A stretch of DNA of 43,990 nt from Lentimicrobium sp. L6 (GTDB taxonomy: Bacteria > Bacteroidota > Bacteroidia > Bacteroidales > UBA12170). The notes under the pieces are model-generated. The model had not been told where the DNA came from. It did not search any database and saw only the letters and a program-made list of their open reading frames with translations. A program made the translations under genes and the position numbers. Below are positions 34,251 to 43,068 of the stretch, one piece after another. The first letter of the stretch is position 1. Each line of letters begins with the position of its first letter. The DNA is taken from NCBI RefSeq assembly GCF_013166655.1, contig NZ_JABKCA010000048.1:1-43990 (forward strand), in the 5' to 3' direction.

Positions 34251-35072
34251 CTAAGCCAGCAAATATAGTAAAAATACATAAAAAGGTATAGAAAATATAG
34301 CTGCATCAAAGCGATCTAAGATTCCACCGTGCCCAGGCATGATGTTGCCACTATCTTTAACTTTGGTTTGGCGTTTCAGCATACTTTCCACTAAATCACC
34401 CAAAGTTGCTGTTATTACGATAAATAGCGCGATAATAACCCAGATCCAAGGCGTAAATATTCCAGAGTAATAACCAATAAACCATGCAATAATCATGGTA
34501 GCAATAGCTCCTCCGATACTTCCTTCCCAAGATTTTTTTGGGGAAATGCGCTCAAATAAACGATGATTTCCAAAGCTAATTCCGCTTAAATAGGCAAAAG
34601 TATCGCTTGACCACACCAAAACGAAGAAGCTAATAAGTAATAATGGTTCGGTTTGATTTTCGCCAATCATTCCCATATTGGCAACTATATTGAATAAACC
34701 AAAGGGAATGGCAATATAGATGAGTGATAATACTTTTATACCTAAATCTTCGAATGGACTCTCGGTTCTTTGGAATAATGAACTAATGAAAAAGATGAAA
34801 GTAAGAGGAATGATAGCGTATAGCATTTTTACTTCTATCCAGCCGTTGGCATAAGAACCAATGAGTAAATAAATCAAACTACCCATGAAAATGACAGAGC
34901 TTGTTTGGATTGGACTACCTTGTTTTTTGAACATACGAGTATATTCAAAAAGAGCGATGGCATTAAAAGCAAAAAACACAATAAAAACTGCGATAGGGTG
35001 ATATAGGATGCTTCCGATGATTAGTGAAGCAAATACAGCTCCTGCTAAAGTTCTTATGATTAGATTTTTCAA
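34251..35072 (-). CDS. cdsA: Phosphatidate cytidylyltransferase
   Basis: Makes CDP-diacylglycerol from phosphatidate and CTP in the inner membrane. The 273-aa product has about eight membrane segments. Its C-terminal signature comprises DLVESMLKRQTKVKDSG and PGHGGILDRFDAAIF. GISFGNHRLFERISPKKSWEG near residue 172 (read in two parts) is the other conserved block. It begins 3 nt after the LUD gene stop and ends 9 nt before psd. Both sit in the rsfS-ftsH operon. Confidence 0.93.
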   Translation of the reverse strand: MKNLIIRTLAGAVFASLIIGSILYHPIAVFIVFFAFNAIALFEYTRMFKKQGSPIQTSSVIFMGSLIYLLIGSYANGWIEVKMLYAIIPLTFIFFISSLFQRTESPFEDLGIKVLSLIYIAIPFGLFNIVANMGMIGENQTEPLLLISFFVLVWSSDTFAYLSGISFGNHRLFERISPKKSWEGSIGGAIATMIIAWFIGYYSGIFTPWIWVIIALFIVITATLGDLVESMLKRQTKVKDSGNIMPGHGGILDRFDAAIFSIPFYVFLLYLLA

Positions 35073-35075
35073 ATT

Positions 35076-35723
35076 TTATTCCATTAAATCGTCAATAAAA
35101 AATACGAAAAGCTCTTTTGGCCCATGGGCTCCCATAACCAAGGTTTTCTCAATATCAGCCGTTCTACTGGCTCCAGTTACCATGGTCATCATCGATGGCA
35201 AAACGCCATTATAACGCTCGCGCATGCCAATAATCGCATCACTAGTTTCAGGAACTAATTGAGAAGCATAGGCCACAATTAGATGAACCTCTGGCCAGCT
35301 GTATAATTTACGGCCAGAACTTAATGAGGAGGACATTAAAGCAGAACCAAATCGGGCGATTAGGAATTCGCATTCTGTGAGTCCCGATTTGCAATCTTTT
35401 AGATCTTCATCTTTTGAAAGATATTCTATTTTTGCTAGATCTAGGTGCTTTCTTAAATCTTGATGTTTACAAAATAGAGGACCAATATTCTCTTCTTTTA
35501 GTAATAAGGAGAGGATATCGGTCAGTTCTTTTTCATTTTCACAAAAGATGAATTTCCCACCTAATGCAGATAATTCTTGAGCAAATTGTAGATCGATGGA
35601 TTCTTCGAGAGGCTTCATGATAGGCTTCTCCAAATTTACTGATACATAAGGATTGTCTAATTTGGTCATTAAACCATTTCTAACTTCCTTTAGAATCTTT
35701 TCCCTTGAGGTAATCTCGTCCAT
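35076..35723 (-). CDS. LUD-domain protein (LutC/YkgG-like)
   Basis: A 215-aa cytoplasmic protein of the LUD family. Members include LutC, a subunit of an iron-sulfur L-lactate dehydrogenase complex. Features are an N-terminal helix (SREKILKEVRNGL), the alpha/beta region SGLTECEFLIARFGSALMSS, the stretch PEVHLIVAYASQLVP and the C-terminal TGASRTADIEKTLVMGAHGP, the family's strongest block. lutA and lutB are absent. Placed between ftsH (18 nt) and cdsA (3 nt), it probably has a role other than lactate use; which one is unknown. Confidence 0.85.
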   Translation of the reverse strand: MDEITSREKILKEVRNGLMTKLDNPYVSVNLEKPIMKPLEESIDLQFAQELSALGGKFIFCENEKELTDILSLLLKEENIGPLFCKHQDLRKHLDLAKIEYLSKDEDLKDCKSGLTECEFLIARFGSALMSSSLSSGRKLYSWPEVHLIVAYASQLVPETSDAIIGMRERYNGVLPSMMTMVTGASRTADIEKTLVMGAHGPKELFVFFIDDLME

Positions 35724-35741
35724 CTTTATAAACTTAAATCT

Positions 35742-37784
35742 CTATACTTTTTCTTCTTTAGGCTCTTCAACTTTAGCCTCAACAGTTTCTTCTTTTACTG
35801 CTTCAGTAGTGGATTCATTTTCGTTTCCTCTGTTAATCATGAGATGATCTTTACCTTCATCCCAAGAGCGAGAACCGAAAATTTTCTCCAAATCTTCACG
35901 GAAAATAACTTCTTTTTCCATTAATACATTGGCTAGCATGCTAAGCTTGTCTTTGTTTTTATCTAAAAGATCTAAAGCTCTTTTATAAGCCTCCTCTATT
36001 AATTTACTAACTTCAAAATCAATGACCTGAGCTGTTTTTTCACTATAAGGCTTCTGGAATTGATATTCTTGTTGTCCTGAAGAATCATAATAAGATATGT
36101 TTCCAAGCTTATCATTCAATCCAAAGAATGCCACCATATTAAAGGCTTGTTTGCTTACTTTCTCCAAATCGTTTAAAGCACCAGTAGAAATTTTATTGAA
36201 GATGACTTGTTCAGCAGCACGGCCTCCTAATGTGGCACACATCTCGTCCATCATCTGTTCTTTAGTTGTGATTTGTCGTTCTTCTGGAACATACCATGCA
36301 GCGCCTAAAGCTTTACCGCGAGGGACAATAGTGACTTTTACTAATGGGTGAGCGTGTTCCAATAACCAACTTACAGTAGCATGACCAGATTCGTGATAAG
36401 CAATCACTTCTTTTTCCTGTTTGTTGATGATTTTGCTTCTTTTCTCCAACCCACCAATTATTCTATCAATAGCATCGAAGAAATCTTGCTTTTCTATTTG
36501 TTTCTTATCTTGTCGAGCAGCAATTAATGCAGCTTCATTACAAACATTGGCAATATCAGCACCTGAAAAACCAGGGGTTTGTTTGGCTAACATCTCAATA
36601 TCCACATGAGAACCAATTTTTAAAGGTTTGGTATGAACTTCAAAAATAGCTCTTCTTTCTTCTAGTTCTGGAAGTTCCACATGGATTTGTCTATCAAAAC
36701 GACCTGCTCTTAATAAGGCAGTGTCTAAAATGTCGGCTCTATTGGTGGCGGCTAAAATGATAACTCCAGCATTACTACCAAAACCATCCATCTCTGTTAA
36801 AAGCTGATTTAATGTATTTTCCCTTTCGTCGTTGGCTCCAGTCATGGCATTTTTTCCTCTAGCTCTACCAATAGCATCAATCTCATCAATGAAAATGATA
36901 CAGGGTGCTTTTTCTTTGGCTTGCTTGAAGAGGTCACGAACTCTAGAAGCTCCCACACCTACAAACATCTCTACAAAATCAGAACCTGAAAGAGAGAAAA
37001 ACGGTACTTTAGCTTCACCAGCGACGGCTTTGGCTAACAGTGTTTTACCAGTACCTGGGGGGCCAACAAGTAGCGCTCCTTTTGGAATTTTACCTCCAAG
37101 TTCAGTGTATTTTTTGGGTTTCTTGAGGAAGTCTACAATTTCCATTACTTCTACTTTTGCTTCTTTTAAACCAGCAACATCTTTAAAGTTAACGGATACA
37201 GAACTTTCTTTATCAAAGAGCTGAGCTTTTGATTTGCCAATATTGAAAATTTGGCCTCCTCCAGCACCGCCTTTGCTCATCATTCGCATAATAAAGAACC
37301 AAACCCCAACGAGTAAGAGGATAGGAAAGACCCATCCGAAAATATCTTTACCCCAATCTTGACGGGTTTCGTTTCGAATAAAAATCGGTTCAGGGGAATT
37401 TTTTTGAGCTTCCTGAACTCTTTTTTCAAAAGATTCTATGCTGCCAATCTGATAAGAAAAATCAGGCTTTTTGGTTAATGAGCCCCCTTCAGTTTTGATA
37501 TCGTAATTAGATTTCTTATCTGCTTTTACATATATCTCTGCGATTTCTTTATTGACAAGAATGATTTTTTCAACATCTCCATTGTTGAGCATGGTCTTTA
37601 CCTGACCCCAATCCGTTTCTTTAGAGATGGTATCATTTCCAAAGAAAGTTAAAGCTATAAAAATGACGGCCATAATACCGTAAATCCAATAAAAACTGAA
37701 TTTCGGTTTCCCTGGCTTCCCTCCTGGGTTTAGTGGGTTTTTGGATTGATTCTTCGGGTTTGTATTATTATTGTTATCTGCCAT
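35742..37784 (-). CDS. ftsH: ATP-dependent zinc metalloprotease FtsH
   Basis: Membrane-bound AAA+ protease that extracts and degrades membrane and short-lived cytoplasmic proteins. The 680-aa product has an Asn/Pro-rich N-terminus, membrane segments near residues 31-48 and 150-168, and a periplasmic domain between them. The AAA module carries Walker A GPPGTGKT (about 247) and Walker [13 protein letters not shown], followed by the second region of homology [20 protein letters not shown]. The zinc site is HESGH near residue 470. The acidic Glu-rich tail (about 655-680) is longer than in E. coli. It follows rsfS by 10 nt. Confidence 0.96.
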   Translation of the reverse strand: MADNNNNTNPKNQSKNPLNPGGKPGKPKFSFYWIYGIMAVIFIALTFFGNDTISKETDWGQVKTMLNNGDVEKIILVNKEIAEIYVKADKKSNYDIKTEGGSLTKKPDFSYQIGSIESFEKRVQEAQKNSPEPIFIRNETRQDWGKDIFGWVFPILLLVGVWFFIMRMMSKGGAGGGQIFNIGKSKAQLFDKESSVSVNFKDVAGLKEAKVEVMEIVDFLKKPKKYTELGGKIPKGALLVGPPGTGKTLLAKAVAGEAKVPFFSLSGSDFVEMFVGVGASRVRDLFKQAKEKAPCIIFIDEIDAIGRARGKNAMTGANDERENTLNQLLTEMDGFGSNAGVIILAATNRADILDTALLRAGRFDRQIHVELPELEERRAIFEVHTKPLKIGSHVDIEMLAKQTPGFSGADIANVCNEAALIAARQDKKQIEKQDFFDAIDRIIGGLEKRSKIINKQEKEVIAYHESGHATVSWLLEHAHPLVKVTIVPRGKALGAAWYVPEERQITTKEQMMDEMCATLGGRAAEQVIFNKISTGALNDLEKVSKQAFNMVAFFGLNDKLGNISYYDSSGQQEYQFQKPYSEKTAQVIDFEVSKLIEEAYKRALDLLDKNKDKLSMLANVLMEKEVIFREDLEKIFGSRSWDEGKDHLMINRGNENESTTEAVKEETVEAKVEEPKEEKV

Positions 37785-37794
37785 TCTGTCTAGG

Positions 37795-38178
37795 TTATTT
37801 TGTCATACTTTCTTGTACAGTAGTTATCTCGGCATCAGCCCACAAACCTTCTAGATTGTAAAATCTACGGCTTGTTTCTTGAAATACATGAACCACAACG
37901 TCCACATAGTCCATTAATATCCACTCAGCAGCTTGTGCGCCTTCTACATGTAATGGTCTGTCGTTCAGTTGTTTTTTTGCTTCCATTCCCACTGATTCTG
38001 CTATGGCTTCTACTTGAGTGTTTGAGCTTCCATGGCATACCACAAAGAAGTCACAAATTGCTGTAGGTATACTTCTTAAGTCAATAGTGGTTATTTCTTG
38101 TGCTTTTCTCTCTTGCATTCCGTCAACAACTGCCTTAACTAGTTGTTCTGATGTATGATTCTGAATAAATTTTATCAT
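37795..38178 (-). CDS. rsfS: Ribosome silencing factor
   Basis: A 127-aa protein of the RsfS/Iojap family, which binds ribosomal protein uL14 and blocks subunit joining when nutrients are scarce. Conserved blocks are ITTIDLRSIPTAICDFFVVC, SNTQVEAIAESV, EGAQAAEWILMDYVDVVVHVF (read in two parts) and the C-terminal RRFYNLEGLWADA. It is the first gene of the rsfS-ftsH-LUD-cdsA-psd operon, with its promoter and an inverted repeat immediately upstream. Confidence 0.93.
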   Translation of the reverse strand: MIKFIQNHTSEQLVKAVVDGMQERKAQEITTIDLRSIPTAICDFFVVCHGSSNTQVEAIAESVGMEAKKQLNDRPLHVEGAQAAEWILMDYVDVVVHVFQETSRRFYNLEGLWADAEITTVQESMTK

Positions 38179-38198
38179 TAAAAAATGTCTTTATAGTG

Positions 38199-38206
38199 CA
38201 AAAATA
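38199..38206 (-). promoter_or_regulatory. -7 element of the rsfS-ftsH-cdsA-psd operon
   Basis: On the minus strand TATTTTTG matches TAnnTTTG and lies 20 nt before the rsfS ATG at 38178. It directly adjoins and partly overlaps an inverted repeat. Confidence 0.6.
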
Positions 38207-38224
38207 ACCAATTTGATGGTTATT
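38203..38224. promoter_or_regulatory. Inverted repeat at rsfS promoter, possible operator
   Basis: AATAACCA (38203-38210) and TGGTTATT (38217-38224) are perfect 8-nt inverted repeats with a 6-nt spacer. They overlap the upstream half of the -7 box and fill the spacer to the expected -33 position, where a dimeric repressor could bind. No known factor can be named. Confidence 0.45.
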
Positions 38225-38481
38225 TATATAATTTATATCCCACTAACACAAAATCAGAGCCAAAGATTACGGTATCACTAAAATTTAACAGTTTTTTATT
38301 ACATGTTGGATAGCTGTTTTATTGCTATTGCTGCTAGCACCCTTAGAATCATGATGAAGTCTAAACATTCGTATCGTTTTTGTGGAATCATTTTTACCCA
38401 AAATCTAGTTAAATCTTCTTAAATAGAGCAGATTGGAGATTTTTTACTTATTTAAAACTAATCTAAATTAAAACTTATTTG
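38225..38481. other. Divergent intergenic region, no gene
   Basis: About 375 nt separate rsfS and the E1 gene. Apart from the two promoters and the inverted repeat I see no open frame or repeat worth naming. The sequence is AT-rich. Confidence 0.5.
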
Positions 38482-38489
38482 TAAATTTG
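38482..38489 (+). promoter_or_regulatory. -7 element of the E1 dehydrogenase gene
   Basis: TAAATTTG matches TAnnTTTG, 67 nt before the ATG at 38557, giving a leader of about 60 nt. No -33 TTG at standard spacing. Confidence 0.5.
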
Positions 38490-38556
38490 CTCCATAATTT
38501 ATCGCTAGATAACAACAAGTTTAGAATTTAAAAGGGTTTGAATTAAACGGATTAAA

Positions 38557-40599
38557 ATGACAAATAAAAAATACAGCATTAAGCATACGCCTAAAGAAAC
38601 TTTAGAGAACTGGTATTATTTAATGTATTTAGGCAGAAAATTAGATGAAAAAGCGCCAAATTATTTAAAACAAGCATTGGGATGGTCATATCATGCACCA
38701 TATGCGGGGCACGATGGAATTCAGTTGGCTATTGGTCAAATATTTGAAAAGAATAAAGATTACCTCTTTCCTTATTACAGAGATATGTTAACGGCTATTT
38801 CAGCTGGGATGACGGAAACAGAAATTATCTTAAATGGTATTTCTAAAGCTGATGATCCTTCATCAGGTGGTCGTCACATGTCCAACCACTTTGCCAAGCC
38901 AGAGTGGAATATAGAAAATGTTTCTTCCTGTACTGGTAACCATACTTTGCATGCAGTTGGAGTTGCTCGTGCCATTAAAACTTATGGCGAAAAAGCAGTA
39001 GCTATTAGTTCTCAAGGAGAAAGCTCTGTTTCTGAGGGTTATGTTTATGAGGCCATTACTGGTGCCGATAGAGAGCAATTGCCTGTTATTTTTGTTATTC
39101 AAGATAATGGATATGGAATTTCTGTACCTAAGAAAGACCAAACAGCCAATAGAAAAGTAATAGATAATTTCAGTGGCTATAAGAATCTTCATCTTATTCA
39201 TTGTAATGGTAAGGACGTTTTTGATTCCATGAACGCTATGCATGAAGCCAAGCAACATGCTTTAGAAACAGGAAACCCTGTGCTTCTTCATGCAAATTGT
39301 GTGAGAATGGGCTCGCATTCTAATTCTGATGATCATCTATTGTATAGAGATGAGCAAGAAAGAAATTATGTAAAGGAATACGATCCTTTGGCGAAATATC
39401 GTAGAATGCTAACTCGTTATAAAAGGTTTACAGAAGAAGAGTTAGCCGCCATTGAAGAAAAAGCAATTAAAGCAGTTAAGAAAGCTCATAAAATTGCCAT
39501 CACAGCAAAAGATCCAAGTCCAGATTCAATCCATGATTTTGTGACTCCAGAACCGGTGGTAAGTATAAAATATCCAGAGGGTCTGCATACTCAAAACTCT
39601 GGCAAAAAAATTAAACTTATTACCGCTTTAAATGAAACCTTAAAATCGGAATTCCGTCGTAATCCAGATACTTATATATGGGGTCAAGATATGGCCAATA
39701 AGGATAAGGGAGGAATTTTCAATGTCTCTAAAGGTTTACAGCAGGAATTTGGAGTAAAAAGAGTTTTTAATGCACCAATCGCTGAAGATTTTATTGTAGG
39801 TACAGCAAATGGGATGAGTCGTTATAATGATGATATAAGAATCGTTGTAGAAGGAGCTGAATTTGCAGATTATTTTTGGCCAGCTATGGAGCAATTGGTA
39901 GAGTCTTCCCATGATTATTATCGTTCAAATGGTAAGTTTGTTCCTAATGTGACCATCAGGTTAGCTTCGGGTGGATATATTGGAGGTGGATTATATCATT
40001 CTCAAAATATTGAAGGAACTTTGACTACCTTCCCGGGGATTAGAGTGGTTTATCCTGCTTTTGCAGATGATGCTGCTGGTTTACTAAGAACTTCAATACG
40101 TTCCAAAGGAATTACTCTTTTCCTAGAGCCTAAAGCATTATATAATGATCCAAAAGCAGAGGCTTATTGCCCAGATGATTTTGAAGTTCCTTTTGGAAAA
40201 TGCAGAATCAGAAGAGAAGGTACAGATATGACCATCATTACTTATGGAAATACTTTGCCAATGAGTTTAGAAGTGGCTGAAACTTTGCAAAAAGAGGATG
40301 GTGCTAATGTGGAAGTATTAGATTTACGTTCCTTATTGCCTTTAGATAAAGAAGGTATTTTGAAGAGTGTAAAGAAAACAAACAGAGTTTTGGTGGTACA
40401 TGAAGACAAAGTTTTTGGTGGATTTGGAGGAGAAGTTGCTGCTCAAATTTCAGCTGATGCTTTTGAGTTTTTAGATGCACCAGTAAAACGAATTGGAGCA
40501 GAGTTTACACCCGTAGGTTTTAATAGGATTCTTGAAAACGCCATTCTTCCCAATGCTAAAAGAATTTTAGATGCCTCGAGAGAATTATTAAATTACTAA
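38557..40599 (+). CDS. 2-oxoacid dehydrogenase E1, fused alpha and beta subunits
   Basis: A 680-aa thiamine-diphosphate enzyme with E1-alpha and E1-beta in one chain, as in branched-chain 2-oxoacid (2-oxoisovalerate) dehydrogenases of this phylum. The alpha half (about 1-330) has SGGRHMSNHF and the TPP/Mg region SSQGESSVSEG followed by VIFVIQDNGYGIS; the classical GDG is GES here. The beta half (about 350-680) has LITALNETLKSEFRRNPD, GQDMANKDKGGIFNV, NAPIAEDFIVGTANGM and VHEDKVFGGFGGEVAAQI. No E2 or E3 gene lies in the window, so they must be elsewhere. Substrate is inferred from family, not proven. fldA begins 16 nt after the stop. Confidence 0.88.
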   Translation: MTNKKYSIKHTPKETLENWYYLMYLGRKLDEKAPNYLKQALGWSYHAPYAGHDGIQLAIGQIFEKNKDYLFPYYRDMLTAISAGMTETEIILNGISKADDPSSGGRHMSNHFAKPEWNIENVSSCTGNHTLHAVGVARAIKTYGEKAVAISSQGESSVSEGYVYEAITGADREQLPVIFVIQDNGYGISVPKKDQTANRKVIDNFSGYKNLHLIHCNGKDVFDSMNAMHEAKQHALETGNPVLLHANCVRMGSHSNSDDHLLYRDEQERNYVKEYDPLAKYRRMLTRYKRFTEEELAAIEEKAIKAVKKAHKIAITAKDPSPDSIHDFVTPEPVVSIKYPEGLHTQNSGKKIKLITALNETLKSEFRRNPDTYIWGQDMANKDKGGIFNVSKGLQQEFGVKRVFNAPIAEDFIVGTANGMSRYNDDIRIVVEGAEFADYFWPAMEQLVESSHDYYRSNGKFVPNVTIRLASGGYIGGGLYHSQNIEGTLTTFPGIRVVYPAFADDAAGLLRTSIRSKGITLFLEPKALYNDPKAEAYCPDDFEVPFGKCRIRREGTDMTIITYGNTLPMSLEVAETLQKEDGANVEVLDLRSLLPLDKEGILKSVKKTNRVLVVHEDKVFGGFGGEVAAQISADAFEFLDAPVKRIGAEFTPVGFNRILENAILPNAKRILDASRELLNY

Positions 40600-40615
40600 A
40601 TTTGGAGATAGAGAT

Positions 40616-41119
40616 ATGAATAAGATAGGATTATTTTATAGTTTTAATACTAAGAACACAAGTACCGCTGCGGAAATTATTCTTAATGCCTTTGGCGAAA
40701 AAGCAATTGAAGCTGTTAATGTTGAGGAAGCTACCGAAGATGATTTTGATAAATTCAGTCATTTTATCTTAGGAGTGCCAACCTGGTGGGATGGAGAATT
40801 ACCTAATTATTGGGATGAATTCTTGCCTAGCGTTGAGGAAAACTCGTTGGAAGGAAAAACTTTTGCTATTTATGGAGCTGGAGACCAAAAAGGATATCCT
40901 GATAACTTTGTAGATGCCATTGGTGTTATGGCCGATTTTCTTGAAGTAAGAGGAGGAAGGGTTATTGGTTTTACTCCAAATGAAGGCTATATATTTGATC
41001 AGTCTCAGGCTTTAAGAGATGGTGTTTTTGTTGGTTTGCCATTGGATTTTGAAAACCAAGCAGGCAATGTTCAGGCTAGTGTGGAGGCTTGGGTGAAGCA
41101 GTTAAAGAAAGAATTTTAA
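40616..41119 (+). CDS. fldA: Long-chain flavodoxin
   Basis: A 167-aa FMN-binding electron carrier of the long-chain flavodoxin type. The 50s loop VPTWWDGELPNYWDEFLP with aromatic FMN contacts, the 90s loop GAGDQKGYPDNFVDAIGVM and the C-terminal VGLPLDFENQ-type end are standard. The phosphate-binding loop reads SFNTKNTSTAA, where T-G-N-T is usual; Lys replaces the Gly. FMN binding is still likely. It lies 16 nt after the E1 gene and may be co-transcribed. Redox partner unknown. Confidence 0.88.
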   Translation: MNKIGLFYSFNTKNTSTAAEIILNAFGEKAIEAVNVEEATEDDFDKFSHFILGVPTWWDGELPNYWDEFLPSVEENSLEGKTFAIYGAGDQKGYPDNFVDAIGVMADFLEVRGGRVIGFTPNEGYIFDQSQALRDGVFVGLPLDFENQAGNVQASVEAWVKQLKKEF

Positions 41120-41140
41120 TCATATTAAAAACAATATAAA

Positions 41141-41614
41141 ATGGATCAAATTAAGAAATTATTATTTGCATTAATGATGGTCATGTTTGTAGCTCCCGTT
41201 TGGAGTCAATCAATTGATGACATTATAGAAATAGAAAGATCAGTATTGAAAACTGAGAAAAAAGCTGCCGTAGCAGCCAATATGGTTTTTACTGATGCTG
41301 AAGCTGCTGTTTTTTGGCCGCTTTATGAAGAGTTTTCAGCTGAAGAGTATAAATTGCAAACAGAGCGCATCAAAATCATTAAGGATTATGCCGAAAACTA
41401 TAGTAACTTAGATGATGTGAAGGCGAATGAATTAATGACTAGAAACATCAAGCTAAAACAAGCTGTAAGTAAATTAGAAATGAAGTATTATAAGAAGTTT
41501 AAGAAAGTAATATCTCCTTCTAAAGCTACTCGCTTCTTCCAAATTGACAATAAAATAAATGCTTTAATAAATGCTGAGCTGGCATTAGAAATTCCTTTAG
41601 TGGAAACTAAATAA
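41141..41614 (+). CDS. Small exported helical protein
   Basis: A 157-aa protein with a signal peptide (about residues 1-22, ending PVWSQ). The rest is helical and charged (TDAEAAVFWPLYEEFSAEEY, then a long Lys/Glu-rich coiled-coil-like region). The motif FTDAEAAVFWPLYEEF and the later SPSKATRFFQIDNKI resemble periplasmic proteins of the Spy/CpxP kind in overall pattern, but I cannot assign a family with confidence. It follows fldA by 21 nt and is followed by a strong terminator, so it is probably the last gene of the E1 operon. Confidence 0.65.
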   Translation: MDQIKKLLFALMMVMFVAPVWSQSIDDIIEIERSVLKTEKKAAVAANMVFTDAEAAVFWPLYEEFSAEEYKLQTERIKIIKDYAENYSNLDDVKANELMTRNIKLKQAVSKLEMKYYKKFKKVISPSKATRFFQIDNKINALINAELALEIPLVETK

Positions 41615-41635
41615 AGGGTTTTAAAATAATTTTAG

Positions 41636-41670
41636 AAAGCAATATGGCTCAGGCTGTATTGCTTTTTTTT
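41636..41670 (+). terminator. Rho-independent terminator
   Basis: AAAGCAATA (41636-41644) pairs with TATTGCTTT (41657-41665) around a 12-nt loop, and the stem runs into eight T residues. It lies 22 nt after the preceding stop codon. Confidence 0.85.
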
Positions 41671-41685
41671 ATTTAGCTAAGATTA

Positions 41686-41693
41686 TATATTTG
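41686..41693 (+). promoter_or_regulatory. -7 element of trmB
   Basis: TATATTTG matches TAnnTTTG, 13 nt before the trmB ATG at 41707, directly after the terminator of the previous operon. Confidence 0.6.
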
Positions 41694-41706
41694 CAAAAAA
41701 AAGAAT

Positions 41707-42411
41707 ATGGCTCGCAAGAAACTAGAACAGTTTGCTGAAAATGCAGAAAATCCATTATTTTTTCAACCTTATTGGCATGAGGTGATAGCAGGAATTCCAT
41801 TAAAGGGAAAGTGGAGAGCCGGTTTTTTCAAGAATGATCATCCCGTTGTTTTAGAATTGGGTTGTGGTAAAGGGGAGTACACTGTGGGTTTAGCTCAAAA
41901 ATATCCCAATAAGAATTTTATTGGTGTAGATTTAAAAGGAGCCAGAATGTGGCGAGGCGCAACGGATGCACGAGAAGCAGGCTTGGGTAATGTGGCTTTT
42001 ATCAGAACTAAAATTGAGCAAATTCTACATTTTTTTGGTCCCAATGAAGTAGATGAGATTTGGCTAACCTTTTCTGATCCGCAACCAAAATACGAAAGAA
42101 GAAGACTCTCGTCTCCTCGTTTTCTGAATCTCTACCGTCAGATCTTAAAGCCCAATGGTATCATTCATATTAAAACAGATAGCAGAGAATTATTTGACTA
42201 TTCTATGGAGGTGATTAACTATTTTAAACTTCCTCTAGAATTTCATTCTTACGATTTATATCAGTCGGATTATGATGGTGATGCACCAAAAATTCAGACA
42301 TTCTATGAGAAGCAGTATTTAGCAAAAGGTATTCCGATAAATTATGCTTTATATTCATTAAACGAGGCTTATAACTCCAATGAATTAGATAAATTACCTT
42401 CTGATGAGTAA
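41707..42411 (+). CDS. trmB: tRNA (guanine-N7)-methyltransferase
   Basis: Adds m7G at position 46 of tRNA using S-adenosylmethionine. The 234-aa product has the SAM-binding motif LELGCGKGEYTVGLA (about 51-65), FIGVDLKGARMW, the TrmB motif TFSDPQPKYERRRLSSPRF and GIIHIKTDSRELFDY. Length is normal for the family. The stop overlaps the ATL gene by 8 nt, so translation is coupled. The surrounding region has no other tRNA modification gene. Confidence 0.94.
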   Translation: MARKKLEQFAENAENPLFFQPYWHEVIAGIPLKGKWRAGFFKNDHPVVLELGCGKGEYTVGLAQKYPNKNFIGVDLKGARMWRGATDAREAGLGNVAFIRTKIEQILHFFGPNEVDEIWLTFSDPQPKYERRRLSSPRFLNLYRQILKPNGIIHIKTDSRELFDYSMEVINYFKLPLEFHSYDLYQSDYDGDAPKIQTFYEKQYLAKGIPINYALYSLNEAYNSNELDKLPSDE

Positions 42412-42739
42412 ACTGGAGGAGCCTAGTTTTTTTGATAAGGTCTATCAAGTGGCACGCTTGATTCCCTATGGTCGGGTGACTAGCTATGGAGCAATTGCAA
42501 AGTATTTGGGTGCTGCGAGAAGTGCGAGAATGGTGGGTTGGGCCATGAATGGAAGCCATCAACAGGATGTGCCAGCTCATCGAGTTGTGAATAGAGCAGG
42601 GGTTTTGTCAGGTAAGCACCATTTTGGTCAAGAAAATTTAATGAAGGATTTGCTGGAGAGTGAAGGGGTGAAAGTGGATGGCGATCAAATTATAAACTTA
42701 AAAGAGGTGTTTTGGGATCCTAGTGAACATCTGCTTTAA
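42404..42739 (+). CDS. Alkyltransferase-like protein (MGMT family, no catalytic Cys)
   Basis: A 111-aa single-domain protein like the C-terminal DNA-binding half of O6-alkylguanine transferase. YGRVTSYGAIAKYLG (about 22-36), RMVGWAMNG and PAHRVVNRAGVLSG follow the fold's order. The active-site PCHR is PAHR here: Ala 58 replaces the methyl-accepting Cys. Such ATL proteins bind alkylated guanine and hand it to nucleotide excision repair rather than repairing directly. It starts inside the trmB 3' end. Whether TrmB and the ATL work together is unknown. Confidence 0.88.
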   Translation: MSKLEEPSFFDKVYQVARLIPYGRVTSYGAIAKYLGAARSARMVGWAMNGSHQQDVPAHRVVNRAGVLSGKHHFGQENLMKDLLESEGVKVDGDQIINLKEVFWDPSEHLL

Positions 42740-42991
42740 ACTGAAAATGGGCTTATTGTCATTTTTAAATGTCTATTCCTTATTCAGGGCAAATGCATTT
42801 GAATGTTTAAATTTAAACCTGCTTAGATTTCAGGAATATCAAAATGGGATATCCCCAGCAAAAGATAGATTCTCTTCTTTGTCAACCTTTGAGTTTCTTT
42901 TGTGAAACTTTGTGCAATAGCTTTATCACAAAGGAAGAGAGGATTTTACCAAGTGCCAAAAAGAAATAGGGTATGTTTGCTCAATTCCATT
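42740..42991. other. Gene-free region between ATL and barrel gene
   Basis: About 250 nt with no gene. A short open frame at 42723-42905 overlaps the ATL gene end and has no family. A small hairpin AGTTTC (42892-42897) with GAAACT (42904-42909) could end the trmB-ATL transcript but lacks a U-tract. 'ctttgtg' words recur. Confidence 0.4.
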
Positions 42992-43020
42992 TTGTCTCAT
43001 AAAAATCTTTAGTAACTTTA
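42992..43020 (+). promoter_or_regulatory. Promoter of the beta-barrel-like gene
   Basis: TTG at 42992-42994, 18 nt of spacer, then TAACTTTA at 43013-43020, one mismatch from TAnnTTTG. It lies 48 nt before ATG 43069 and overlaps the start of the longer open frame at 43021, supporting the downstream start. Confidence 0.6.
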
Positions 43021-43068
43021 TTGTCACTAATTCGTCTTAGAAGAAATCAAATCAACAAAATTAATATT

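Noticed and set aside
36832-37224. 130-codon open frame antisense to ftsH
   Set aside because: A shadow of the strong ftsH coding frame; no independent start signal.
38863-39258. 131-codon open frame antisense to the E1 gene
   Set aside because: Shadow of a well-conserved enzyme frame on the other strand.
42723-42905. 60-codon open frame after the ATL gene
   Set aside because: Overlaps the ATL 3' end, no start signal and no family.
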